Assembly (NCBI RefSeq): GCF_014764405.1
Contig: NZ_CP061725.1
Span: 186,001-250,000, forward strand
Reading direction: 5' to 3'
DNA length: 64,000 nt
From: Micromonospora craniellae
GTDB lineage: Bacteria; Actinomycetota; Actinomycetes; Mycobacteriales; Micromonosporaceae
Shown in pieces: positions 25,067-33,125 of this stretch (position 1 is the stretch's first letter; each line of letters starts with the position of its first letter). Made by a program: the position numbers and the translations under genes. Below the pieces are notes generated by a model. It was not told the DNA's origin and made no database searches. It worked only from the letters and a program-made list of their open reading frames with translations.

Positions 25067-27622
25067 TCAGCGGGGGTGGGTGGTGCCGGCAGTGGCGTGC
25101 CCGCGCGCGCCGGCCGCCACGTCGAAGGCGAGCTGGCCGTCCCGGGCGTCCACGGTGACCCGCTGACCGGGCGAGAGCTGCTGCTCCAGCAGCATCCGGG
25201 ACAGGTGGTTGTCCACCTCCCGCTGGATCACCCGGCGCAGCGGCCGGGCGCCGAACTCGGGCTGGTAGCCGTGCTCGGCCAGCCAGTCCACCCCGGCCGT
25301 GGTGAAGTCCACCTCGATGTCCTGGGCGTGCAGCCGGCGCCGGGTCTCCTCCAGCAGCAGTCCGGCGATCTGCCGCAGTTGCTCGGCCTCCAGCCGCCGG
25401 AAGATGATCACTTCGTCGATACGGTTGAGGAACTCCGGCCGGAAGTTCTCCTGGAGCCGACGCATCAGCCGCTCCCGCAGCTCGTCGCTCTCCTGCTCGC
25501 TGCCGGGAGCACCCGCGCCGAAACCGACCGCGCGCTGGCTGCCGGTGATCAGCTCCGAGCCCAGGTTGCTCGTCATGATCAGTACGGTGTTCTTGAAGTT
25601 GACCGTCCGCCCCTGGCTGTCGGTGAGCCGCCCGTCGTCGAGCACCTGCAACAGGATGTTGAACACGTCGGGGTGGGCCTTCTCGATCTCGTCCAGCAGC
25701 ACCACCGCGTACGGGCGGCGGCGCACCGCCTCGGTGAGCTGGCCGGCCTCCTCGTACCCGACGTAGCCGGGCGGGGCGCCGACCAGCCGGCTGACCGTGT
25801 GCCGTTCCTGGAACTCGCTCATGTCCACCCGGACCATCCGGTCGGCCTCGCCGAACAGCGCCTCGGCCAGGGCCCGGCCCAGTTCGGTCTTGCCCACGCC
25901 GGTCGGGCCGAGGAACAGGAAGCTGCCCATCGGGCGATTCGGATCGGCCAGTCCGGTCCGGGAACGGCGGACCGCCTCGGCGACCGCCCCGACCGCGTCC
26001 TCCTGCCCGACGACCTTCTCGTGCAGGTGCCCCTCCAGGCGCAGCAGCCGGTCCCGTTCCTCCTCGGTGAGCTGGCTGGCCGGGATGCCGGTGGCCCGGG
26101 AGACCACCTCGGCGATCTCGTCCGGCCCCACCTCGGGCACCTGGTTGTCGTTGCCGTCCTCGCCCCGGGCGCGCTGTACCTGCCGTTCCAGCTCGGCGAC
26201 CCGGTCGCGCAGGGTGGAGGCACGTTCGTACTGCTCGTCGGCGACCGCCTGCTCCTTGTCCCGGCGTACCTCATCGAGCTGCTGCTCCAGGTCGCGCACG
26301 TCGGCGGCGGGCGTCCGGGTGCGCAACCGCACCCGGGCGCCGGCCTGGTCGATCAGGTCGATCGCCTTGTCCGGCAGGAAGCGGTCGGTGACGTACCGGT
26401 CGGACAGCTCGGCGGCGGTGACCAGCGCCTCGTCGGTGAACCGCACCTGGTGGTGGGCCTCGTAGCGGTCCCGCAGGCCGCGCAGGATGGAAACGGTGTC
26501 CTCGACGGTGGGCTCCGGCACGAAGACCGGCTGGAACCGTCGGGCCAGCGCGGCGTCCTTCTCGATGCTGCGGCGGTACTCGTCCAGCGTGGTCGCGCCG
26601 ATCACCCGCAACTCGCCCCGGGCCAGCGCGGGCTTGAGCATGTTGGACGCGTCCATGCCGCCCTCGCTGCCGGCGCCGCCCGCGCCCACCAGGGTGTGGA
26701 TCTCGTCCAGGAAGATGATCAGCTCGTCCCGGTGCGCCCGGATCTCGTCGATCACCTTCTTCAGGCGTTCCTCGAAGTCGCCCCGGTAGCGGGTGCCGGC
26801 GACCAGCCCGGCCAGGTCGAGCTGCACGACCCGCTTGCCGAGCAGGGTCTGCGGCACGTCGCCGTCGCAGATCCGTTCGGCAAGCCCCTCCACGATCGCG
26901 GTCTTGCCGACGCCCGCCTCCCCGATCAGGACCGGGTTGTTCTTGGTACGCCGGGACAGGATCTCCACCGCCTGCTCGATCTCGTCGGCGCGCCCGATCA
27001 CCGGGTCGATCTGGTCGTTGCGGGCCAGGTCGGTGAGGTCCTGGCCGTACTGGTCGAGGGTGGGGGTGCCCCGGTCCGGGCGGGGATTGGTCATCGGTCC
27101 GCGTTCGGCGTTGGCGGCCTGCAACGACTCCGGCTGGATCCGGCCGGCGGCGAGCATCCGGCCGGCCGGCGACTCGGGGTTGAGCGGCAGCGCCATCAGG
27201 ATGTGCTCGGGACCGATGTAGTTCGCCCCCATCGCCCGGGAGAGCTGGTGGGCGTCGAGCAGCGCCCGTTTGGCCGCCGGGGTGAGCGACAGGTTGGGCG
27301 GCACCTCGCCCTGCGGGGCGCCGTCGGCCCGCCCACCCAACGCGTTGAGCAGGGTGTCCGGGTCGGCGCCGGCCCGGCGTACCAGGTCCCGCAGCGGCTC
27401 GCGTTGCAGCGCCGCCCACAGCAGGTGGTCGGTGTCCAGGTCGCTGCTCTTCTTCTGGGCGGCCCGGCGTGCCGCGTCGGCCAGCATCTCGCGGGCGTCG
27501 GCGGTCATCAGCCGGGTGATGTCGACCCGGTGCGCGGGGCGCCGCCCGCCCTCACCCCGGCCGAAGTACCGAGCCAGAAACTCGTCCCACGGGTCGGAGC
27601 CGAAGTCGCCGGGTCCAATCAT
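25067..27622 (-). CDS. ClpC-type AAA+ unfoldase/disaggregase
   Basis: An 851-residue Hsp100 ATPase. It has a short unusual N-terminus (IGPGDFGSDPWDEFLARYFG), then a double Clp-N domain (about 40-185), the first AAA module with Walker A GEAGVGKT at about 232-240 and Walker B LIIFLDEIHTL, a short middle region with a UVR motif (DEQYERASTLRDRVAELE) and the second AAA module with GPTGVGKTE near 577, VVLLDEIEKAH, and a C-terminal D2-small domain. The UVR motif and short middle make it ClpC-like rather than ClpB. It may feed ClpP or act alone. ATG 27622 has a GGAGG site upstream. A SigF/SigB-type promoter 40 bp before the start suggests stress induction. It is probably an additional paralogue to the housekeeping clpC. 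Confidence 0.9.
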   Translation of the reverse strand: MIGPGDFGSDPWDEFLARYFGRGEGGRRPAHRVDITRLMTADAREMLADAARRAAQKKSSDLDTDHLLWAALQREPLRDLVRRAGADPDTLLNALGGRADGAPQGEVPPNLSLTPAAKRALLDAHQLSRAMGANYIGPEHILMALPLNPESPAGRMLAAGRIQPESLQAANAERGPMTNPRPDRGTPTLDQYGQDLTDLARNDQIDPVIGRADEIEQAVEILSRRTKNNPVLIGEAGVGKTAIVEGLAERICDGDVPQTLLGKRVVQLDLAGLVAGTRYRGDFEERLKKVIDEIRAHRDELIIFLDEIHTLVGAGGAGSEGGMDASNMLKPALARGELRVIGATTLDEYRRSIEKDAALARRFQPVFVPEPTVEDTVSILRGLRDRYEAHHQVRFTDEALVTAAELSDRYVTDRFLPDKAIDLIDQAGARVRLRTRTPAADVRDLEQQLDEVRRDKEQAVADEQYERASTLRDRVAELERQVQRARGEDGNDNQVPEVGPDEIAEVVSRATGIPASQLTEEERDRLLRLEGHLHEKVVGQEDAVGAVAEAVRRSRTGLADPNRPMGSFLFLGPTGVGKTELGRALAEALFGEADRMVRVDMSEFQERHTVSRLVGAPPGYVGYEEAGQLTEAVRRRPYAVVLLDEIEKAHPDVFNILLQVLDDGRLTDSQGRTVNFKNTVLIMTSNLGSELITGSQRAVGFGAGAPGSEQESDELRERLMRRLQENFRPEFLNRIDEVIIFRRLEAEQLRQIAGLLLEETRRRLHAQDIEVDFTTAGVDWLAEHGYQPEFGARPLRRVIQREVDNHLSRMLLEQQLSPGQRVTVDARDGQLAFDVAAGARGHATAGTTHPR

Positions 27623-27661
27623 CTCTGTCCTCCGCGGTCGGCGCGAGACGGTCGGCACGGG

Positions 27662-27687
27662 CTACCCGGCCCGAGGCCGGACAAACG
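27662..27687 (-). promoter_or_regulatory. SigF/SigB-type promoter candidate (ClpC operon)
   Basis: On the minus strand CGTTTG-N14-GGGTAG, ending 39 bp before the ClpC ATG. The spacing is one base shorter than in most other sites in the window. Confidence 0.6.
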
Positions 27688-27791
27688 CCACCGGCGGGCA
27701 CCGGCGGGGCGGCGCCGGGTGCCGGCACAGGCGAAACGCCGACCGGCCGGCGAGGCAGGCAGGGCGGCCGGGTGGATGGCAGGGTGGGCGG

Positions 27792-28169
27792 ATGGAGTCG
27801 ACTCCGCTGCTGATCGTGGACGCCGCCAACGTCGTCGGGTCCCGCCCGGACGGCTGGTGGCGGGACCGGGCCGGGGCCACCGTCCGGCTGCGGGACACGC
27901 TGGCCCCGGTGGGCGGGCGCGGCGTACCGCCGGAGGTGTCCCCACCGGTCGAGGTGGTGCTCGTGGTGGAGGGTGCCGCGCGGGGCGTACCCGGGGTCGA
28001 CGGGGTGCGGGTGGTCCCGGCCGACGGGTCCGGGGACGACGCCGTGGTCGAGCTGGTGGCCGAGGCCGGCAACCGGCGACGGCTGGTGGTCACCGCCGAC
28101 CGGGCGCTGCGGGACCGGGTCACCGCGCTCGGCGCGGAGGTGTACGGCCCCCGCTGGCTGCGCGGCTGA
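27792..28169 (+). CDS. NYN/PIN-like domain protein
   Basis: A 125-residue single-domain protein with acidic positions spaced as in NYN/PIN nucleases: LLIVDAANVVGSRPDGWWRDR (first aspartate), VEVVLVVEGAARG, VVPADGSGDDAVVELVAEAG (paired aspartates) and LVVTADRALRDRV. This suggests a small metal-dependent RNase, though it is sometimes labelled otherwise in databases. It is divergent from the ClpC-type gene, about 170 bp apart. The ATG at 27792 starts the domain directly. It is not adjacent to an antitoxin, so a toxin role is not supported. Confidence 0.65.
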   Translation: MESTPLLIVDAANVVGSRPDGWWRDRAGATVRLRDTLAPVGGRGVPPEVSPPVEVVLVVEGAARGVPGVDGVRVVPADGSGDDAVVELVAEAGNRRRLVVTADRALRDRVTALGAEVYGPRWLRG

Positions 28170-28292
28170 CCGGGCGGCCGCGGCCCGGAGCGGTCGCCCT
28201 GCGTGATCTTCCGACCCCGGGTCCCACGAATCGGACTCGCCGCGCCTGCGGTCGACAACCGGTCAGTAGGGCAGCAACACTGACAGGGTATG

Positions 28293-28329
28293 TTCGTCCC
28301 CCAACCGGCATTCGTCCCCCAACCGGCAT
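28293..28329. repeat. Two tandem 18-bp units upstream of the FtsK-like operon
   Basis: TTCGTCCCCCAACCGGCAT occurs twice, 18 bp apart, about 40 bp before the first gene of the operon. This is a candidate binding site for an activator or repressor. Confidence 0.6.
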
Positions 28330-28369
28330 AGGCTCTAATGGAGTCCTCCCCGCCCCCAGGAGGTTCCGC

Positions 28370-28630
28370 GTGGCGAGCGTCGCCGAGCTCAAGGCAGCCA
28401 TCGATATCGCGCTTCAGCAGATCGGTGACGGCCAGAGCGCCGTGCAGGCCGCCGGCGAGAAACTGGCCGAGGCACAGCAGACACTGGCCGGCGCGTTGGA
28501 GGGCAGCGGCCACACCACCGTCGAAGCGGCTCAGGCCTCGCTGACGCAGGCCAGCCAGGAGTTGGAGGAGTGCCTCGCCGCGACGCTCGTCGCGGTCGAG
28601 CAGGCCCAGCAGTACGTCGCGACGCTGTAG
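28370..28630 (+). CDS. Small all-helical protein, first gene of the FtsK-like operon
   Basis: An 86-residue protein starting at GTG 28370 behind the ribosome site CAGGAGG. It is almost entirely alanine/glutamine-rich amphipathic helix (VASVAELKAAIDIALQQIG, KLAEAQQTLAGALEG, QASQELEECLAATLVAVEQAQQ), with a short break at GSGHTT, so a helical hairpin is likely. The size and hairpin shape recall WXG100 or similar secreted substrates of FtsK-like machines, but no WXG motif is present (the break is GSG). It is followed after 8 bp by the next gene. Function unknown; it is a candidate substrate, adaptor or coat of the ATPase encoded downstream. Confidence 0.7.
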   Translation: MASVAELKAAIDIALQQIGDGQSAVQAAGEKLAEAQQTLAGALEGSGHTTVEAAQASLTQASQELEECLAATLVAVEQAQQYVATL

Positions 28631-28638
28631 GGGCGGGC

Positions 28639-29694
28639 GTGTCCATCGTCGAGGACGTCGGCGCACAGGTGCGGGCCACCGCCGAGGATCTGCCCCTCGG
28701 TCTGCTGGGGCAGGCGCTGGAGAAGTTCGGGCTGGCCGCCGAGCGGCTGCGCTGGGTGCGGCAGGAGTCGGCGAACCCGATGGGCGTACCGGAGCTGTCC
28801 GCAGCCACCGAGCACGCCGAGACCGCCGGGTACGCGCTGCGCGTCGCCCAGGAGCAGCTCACCGCGTACCTGGCCGCTATCGGGCTGGCCCCCGACGGAG
28901 CCGCGCCGCCGCCGGCCGGTGAGCGTGAGCGCCGCCCGGTACACGACGCCCCCCGCACGGCCGAGCCGGTGGCCGACGCGCCGGAGGCCGCCGGTGAGAT
29001 GCGGCTGCGCCGCTGGTGGTCGGTGCGGGTGGCGGAGCTGACCGGCGGCCGGGAGGGCCCGGCGGAGGAACCCGACGAACGCATCACCGACTCCCAGGAG
29101 TTGCTGCGCCGGGTGGTGCGCGGGGTCCGCTCCGGCGACCGCGACCGGCTGCACCGCGACCTGCGCGGCGCACACGCCGACGTCGGGTTGGGGCTGGCCG
29201 CGGTGGCCCCGCCGTTGCTGCGCGACCTCGCCGCCGAGCTGCTCGGCCACCCACCACGCGGCGACGACCTGTCCCGGCTGCGCCGCGAGCTGGACGGCCG
29301 GGTCCGGGACCTGCTCCCCGGCCTGCCCGCCCCGGTGCTGGACACGCTGCTGACCCGGGTCTGCCGGATGCCTCCGCCGCGCCGGGGCGAGGACGAGCAG
29401 CCACACGCGGCCGACCCGGCGGTCACCGCCGGGGTGCTCGCCGGCGTCCTGCTCGACCGCCTCGGCCGCGACCTCTCCGCCGACGGCGGTGAAAGGAAGG
29501 GCCCCCTGTTAACGCCTGAGGTAGTAAAGGGGTCCCCTCCTCACACCGGCGACGCACCCCGCGTGAGCACGCACGGCGCGAGCACACAGGGCGCGAGCAC
29601 GCACAACGGAAGCGCGAACGGCGCGGGCACACCCGGCGCGAGGCCGTTCGGCGGATTCCGTCCGGCTCGACCGGGGCACGGTGTCGATGGCTGA
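28639..29694 (+). CDS. Unknown protein, second gene of the FtsK-like operon
   Basis: A 351-residue protein from GTG 28639. Residues 1-95 are helical (VGAQVRATAEDLPLGLLGQALEKFG, EHAETAGYALRVAQEQLTAYLAAIG), again like a four-helix or PE/EspA-type bundle. A proline-rich linker follows, then a second helical domain (about 118-275, MRLRRWWSVRVAELTGG and ELLRRVVRGVRSGDRDRLHRDL). The C-terminus is odd: codons 286-301 are copy 5 of the 48-bp palindrome, inserted in frame, and the following tail is a degenerate repeat STHGAS/TQGAS/THNGS. The 3' end overlaps the ATPase gene by 14 bp. No named family was recognised. Confidence 0.65.
   Translation: MSIVEDVGAQVRATAEDLPLGLLGQALEKFGLAAERLRWVRQESANPMGVPELSAATEHAETAGYALRVAQEQLTAYLAAIGLAPDGAAPPPAGERERRPVHDAPRTAEPVADAPEAAGEMRLRRWWSVRVAELTGGREGPAEEPDERITDSQELLRRVVRGVRSGDRDRLHRDLRGAHADVGLGLAAVAPPLLRDLAAELLGHPPRGDDLSRLRRELDGRVRDLLPGLPAPVLDTLLTRVCRMPPPRRGEDEQPHAADPAVTAGVLAGVLLDRLGRDLSADGGERKGPLLTPEVVKGSPPHTGDAPRVSTHGASTQGASTHNGSANGAGTPGARPFGGFRPARPGHGVDG
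29494..29541 (-). repeat. 48-bp dispersed palindrome, copy 5 (diverged, inside a gene)
   Basis: Arms have drifted (aggaagggccccctgtta against a right arm beginning TAGTAAAGGGG); loop ACGCCTGAGGTA gives minus orientation. It lies inside the coding sequence of the 28639-29694 gene and contributes 16 codons without shifting the frame. Confidence 0.8.
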
Positions 29695-32356
29695 CCGGCG
29701 CAGCCAGCTGGTCGCCCGGGTCCGGGAACTGCTCGCCGAGGCACAAGGCGCGTCCCGTACCCGGTCCACCGCGGCCCAGACGACGCTGGCCGCCGCCCGG
29801 GACCGGGCGGTACGCGTACGCCGCGCGGCGTCCGGCGTACCGGAGCGGGTGGGTGCCGAACGGGACCGACGCCTCGCCGAGATCGACGCCCGGCACGCGT
29901 CGCGGCTGGCCGTCCTGGCCCGGCGGGCCGCAGAGGCAGCGGCCCGGGAGGCACCGGGCGCCGGCTCGGCGGACTGGCCGGGATGGCGGCCCACCCCGGC
30001 CACCCGTGGCGAGTCACCGGGTGCCACCCGGGTGGGCACCATCCGGCTGCCCGACGCCGAGCCGGTGCCGGCGCTGGTGTCGCTGCTCGACGGCGGGCAC
30101 GTCGCGCTCGACGGCGACCCGGAGGGCTGCGCCGCAGTGGTGACGGCACTGCTGCTACGCAGCCTCGGCCGGGCCGCGCCCGGCAGCGTCCGGGTGGTCG
30201 GGTACGACCCGGACCACCTCGGCGGCGGGCTGGCCGGGTTCGCCCCGCTGGGCCCCGCCGGGCTGCTCACTTTCGTCGGCCCGGGTGGCCTGGGCCGGTT
30301 GCTGGACGACCTGGTGGAGCAGATCCGCCGGATCAACGAGACCGTGCTCGCCGGTGAGCACGCCTCGCTGCGGGAACTGGCCGCCGCGACCGACCGCCGG
30401 CCGGAGCCGTGGCGGGTGGCGGTGCTGCTCGGCGGGGACGAACTGTCCCGGCACGAGCGCGGCCAGCTCGACCGGGTGGTACGCGCCGGGGTGGCGTGCG
30501 GCGTCCACCTGATCGTGCGCGGAGTGCCGCTGCCCGACGACGCGACACTGACCCGGATCGCGGTCACCGCCGACGGTGCCCGGGTCGGCACCCTGCCGGT
30601 ACGCCTCGACCCACCGCCGCCGGCCACCCTGGTCACCGAGACCTGCCGCCAGATCGCCTCGGTGGTCAGCGCCGGCCCGGCGCCCACCCCCTTCACCGAC
30701 CTGCTGCCGCCGCCGGAGCAGATGTGGCAGGAGGATTCGGCGACCGGGTTGACCGCCCCGATCGGCGAGGGCCCGCAGGGTCGGCCGGTGCTGCTGACCC
30801 TCGGCGACTACCCGCCGCACGCGTTGATCGGAGGTCCGTCGGGCACCGGCAAGACCAACCTGATCTTCGCCTGGATCGGCGCCCTCGCCGCCCGCTACTC
30901 CCCCGCCGAGCTGGAGTTCTATCTGCTCGACTTCAAGGAGGGGGTGTCGTTCGCCCGGTTCGCCAAGGGGCGGCGGGACCCGAGCTGGCTGCCGCACATG
31001 CGGCTGGTCGGCATCAACGTCAACACCGACCGCGAGTTCGGCCTGGCGTTGCTGCGCTTCCTCGCCGAGGAGCTGCGCCGACGCGCCGACGCGGCGAAGA
31101 AGCACGAGGTCACCAAGCTGGCCGAGCTGCGCGCGGTGGACCCGACCGGGCACTGGCCCCGGATCGTGGCGGTGGTCGACGAGTTCCAGATGCTGCTGGC
31201 CGGCCGGGACGCGGTGGCCCGGGAGGCGGCCGACCTGCTGGAGGACCTGGCCCGCCGGGGCCGCTCGCAGGGCATCCACCTGGTGCTGGCCTCGCAGGAC
31301 GTACGCGGCATCGAGGCGCTGTGGGGCCGCCCCGCGCTGGTCGCCCAGTTCACCCTGCGCATCGCCTTACCCAAGGCGCTGCGCATCCTCGCCGAACGCA
31401 ACGACGCCGCGCAGTCGCTGCCGAAGTTCCACGCGGTGGTCAACGCCGAGTCGGGGCTGCCGGAGGGCAACGAGGTGGCCCGGATCCCGTCGGCCAGCGA
31501 GTGGGAGACCTGGAGCGAGTTGCAGCACCGGCTGTGGCGGATGCGGCCGGCCGAGGCCGCACCGGCCCGCCTCTTCGACGGCGACGCGATCCCGCGGCTG
31601 GCCGAGGCGCCGGACTTCCGGGCGCTGACCCCGCCGGAGGTCGGTACGCCGCGCGGCCCGGTCGCGCTGCTCGGCGAGATCATCGACGTGCAGGCCCGCT
31701 CGGCGGCGCTGCGGTTGCCCCGGGCCCCCGGGCGCAACCTGGCGGTGCTGGGCACCCGGATCGACGAGGCGTGTGCGGTGCTGGACGCGGCGGCCCGCTC
31801 GCTGGCCCGGCAGCACCGGCCCGGCACCGCCCGGTTCTCCATCGCCTGCCTGGACCCGGACGCCGACCCGGCGGCGCGGGCGCTCTACGAGGACCTCGCC
31901 GACGACGCCGCCTGGTACGACGAGGAGACGGTGGCCGAGCTGATGGCCGAGACCGCCGACGGCATCGGCGGGCCCGGCGCCGGCGGGGGGCCGCACTACC
32001 TGCTGCTGTTCGCCGTCGACGCGGCGGCCGGCGCGCTCGCCGCGCGGGTCGGCAGGTCCACCGGGCTGGAGCACCTGCGCCGGATCCTGCACGACGGCCC
32101 GGAGCGGCGTACCCACGTGCTGGCCTGGTGGCGGGGCGTGGCCCGGATGAAGGCCGACCTGGGTGGCACGGGCGCCCGCACCGACCAGATCGGCGCCTGG
32201 GTGGCCCTGGACACCCATGGCGGGGACCTGAGCGGGCCGCTGTACCCGGGCAGCGGCGGGCCGGACTGGTATCCCCGGCCGTGGCGGGGGCTCTTCTTCG
32301 ACCGGGCGGTGCACCGCACCGGGCAGACCATCATCCCCTACGGACCGGCCCGATGA
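29681..32356 (+). CDS. FtsK/SpoIIIE-like ATPase
   Basis: An 891-residue ATPase of the FtsK/HerA group. Residues 1-105 are a basic, coiled-coil N-terminus without transmembrane helices. A first, probably inactive, nucleotide-fold region lies near 120-300 (VALDGDPEGCAAVVTALLL, WRVAVLLGGDEL). The active module has Walker A GGPSGTGKT at 384-392, the FtsK-type LEFYLLDFKEGVSFARFA, Walker B IVAVVDEFQMLL near 499 and the LARRGRSQGIHLVLASQ sensor. A third region (about 680-890) looks like a degenerate ATPase lacking the P-loop lysine (APGRNLAVLGTRIDEA). This multi-module layout recalls EccC of type VII secretion and DNA-pumping FtsK, but neither identity is proven. GTG 29681 or ATG 29687 overlaps the upstream gene, and the stop overlaps the next start as ATGA. 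Confidence 0.85.
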   Translation: MSMADRRSQLVARVRELLAEAQGASRTRSTAAQTTLAAARDRAVRVRRAASGVPERVGAERDRRLAEIDARHASRLAVLARRAAEAAAREAPGAGSADWPGWRPTPATRGESPGATRVGTIRLPDAEPVPALVSLLDGGHVALDGDPEGCAAVVTALLLRSLGRAAPGSVRVVGYDPDHLGGGLAGFAPLGPAGLLTFVGPGGLGRLLDDLVEQIRRINETVLAGEHASLRELAAATDRRPEPWRVAVLLGGDELSRHERGQLDRVVRAGVACGVHLIVRGVPLPDDATLTRIAVTADGARVGTLPVRLDPPPPATLVTETCRQIASVVSAGPAPTPFTDLLPPPEQMWQEDSATGLTAPIGEGPQGRPVLLTLGDYPPHALIGGPSGTGKTNLIFAWIGALAARYSPAELEFYLLDFKEGVSFARFAKGRRDPSWLPHMRLVGINVNTDREFGLALLRFLAEELRRRADAAKKHEVTKLAELRAVDPTGHWPRIVAVVDEFQMLLAGRDAVAREAADLLEDLARRGRSQGIHLVLASQDVRGIEALWGRPALVAQFTLRIALPKALRILAERNDAAQSLPKFHAVVNAESGLPEGNEVARIPSASEWETWSELQHRLWRMRPAEAAPARLFDGDAIPRLAEAPDFRALTPPEVGTPRGPVALLGEIIDVQARSAALRLPRAPGRNLAVLGTRIDEACAVLDAAARSLARQHRPGTARFSIACLDPDADPAARALYEDLADDAAWYDEETVAELMAETADGIGGPGAGGGPHYLLLFAVDAAAGALAARVGRSTGLEHLRRILHDGPERRTHVLAWWRGVARMKADLGGTGARTDQIGAWVALDTHGGDLSGPLYPGSGGPDWYPRPWRGLFFDRAVHRTGQTIIPYGPAR

Positions 32357-33015
32357 ACGAACCGGTGACCAGCGAGACCTACGCGGCCCAGCTCCGGCGG
32401 CTCGCCGAGTTGACCGCGCGGGTGCAGGAGCAGCGCGCCGAGGCGAATGCCTGGCACGCGCAGCAGTGCGCGGCGGCCGACCGCGCGGTGGCCGAGTCGG
32501 CCGACGAGGTCAACCGGGCCGAGCGGGAACTGGCCGCGGCCCGCGAGTCGCAGGAACTGGTGGACGCCGAGACGGCGATCCTGTGGCAGGAGCTGAACGG
32601 CCGGCTGGGCGGCGGCGGGCGGCGGGCGGGCGCCCCGCCGGCACCGGCCCAGGACGCCGCCGGCGACCCGATGCCGCTGCTGGACGCCGCGCGGGACCTG
32701 CTGCGCCGCACGCGCCAGCCGGGCGAGCTGCCGAACAGCGTGAACGCGCTGCTGGCGCTCTGCGGGGTGGTCGGTGCGGTGCTGGCGTACGCGCTGGGTG
32801 CGGGGGCCCGGGCGCTGGGCGGACGCGCCGACGGTGAGCTGGGCGTCGGCCTGCCGGTGCTGGCGCTGGTGGTGACGCTGCTCGGCCCGGTGATCGGGCT
32901 GGTGCCGGCCCGGGTGCTGGCCGACCGGCGGCACGCGGTGCTGAGCCCGCGACCGGTGATCGTGGTGGTGCTCGCCGGCCTGGTCACCACCCTGCTGCTG
33001 CTGATCGTGACCTGA
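32353..33015 (+). CDS. Coiled-coil membrane protein, fourth gene of the FtsK-like operon
   Basis: A 220-residue protein coupled to the ATPase gene by a 4-bp ATGA overlap. The N-terminal half is a long charged coiled coil (LRRLAELTARVQEQRAEANA, ADEVNRAERELAAARESQEL). The C-terminal half has about three membrane segments (NALLALCGVVGAVLAYALG, GLPVLALVVTLLGPVIGLVP, VIVVVLAGLVTTLLLLIV). It could anchor or gate the cytosolic ATPase at the membrane. No family recognised. It is the last gene of the operon; the next gene is on the other strand 110 bp away. Confidence 0.7.
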   Translation: MNEPVTSETYAAQLRRLAELTARVQEQRAEANAWHAQQCAAADRAVAESADEVNRAERELAAARESQELVDAETAILWQELNGRLGGGGRRAGAPPAPAQDAAGDPMPLLDAARDLLRRTRQPGELPNSVNALLALCGVVGAVLAYALGAGARALGGRADGELGVGLPVLALVVTLLGPVIGLVPARVLADRRHAVLSPRPVIVVVLAGLVTTLLLLIVT

Positions 33016-33125
33016 GTCGACCCGGCCGCGCCGGGACCGGCCCGGTGGCCGGAATGGCGACGTGACTGGCCGGTGGCCAGGGCTGCGACCGGGCCCGGCA
33101 TCATGCGGTGCCGGGCCGGGTGCCG

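Noticed and set aside
27270..27791. N-terminal extension of the NYN-like gene
   Set aside because: It is the shadow of the ClpC N-terminus and includes its promoter; ATG 27792 starts the domain.
24470..28630. A 1386-codon plus-strand open frame over the ClpC operon and NYN gene
   Set aside because: It covers real genes on the other strand. Only its last 86 codons, from GTG 28370, are coding.
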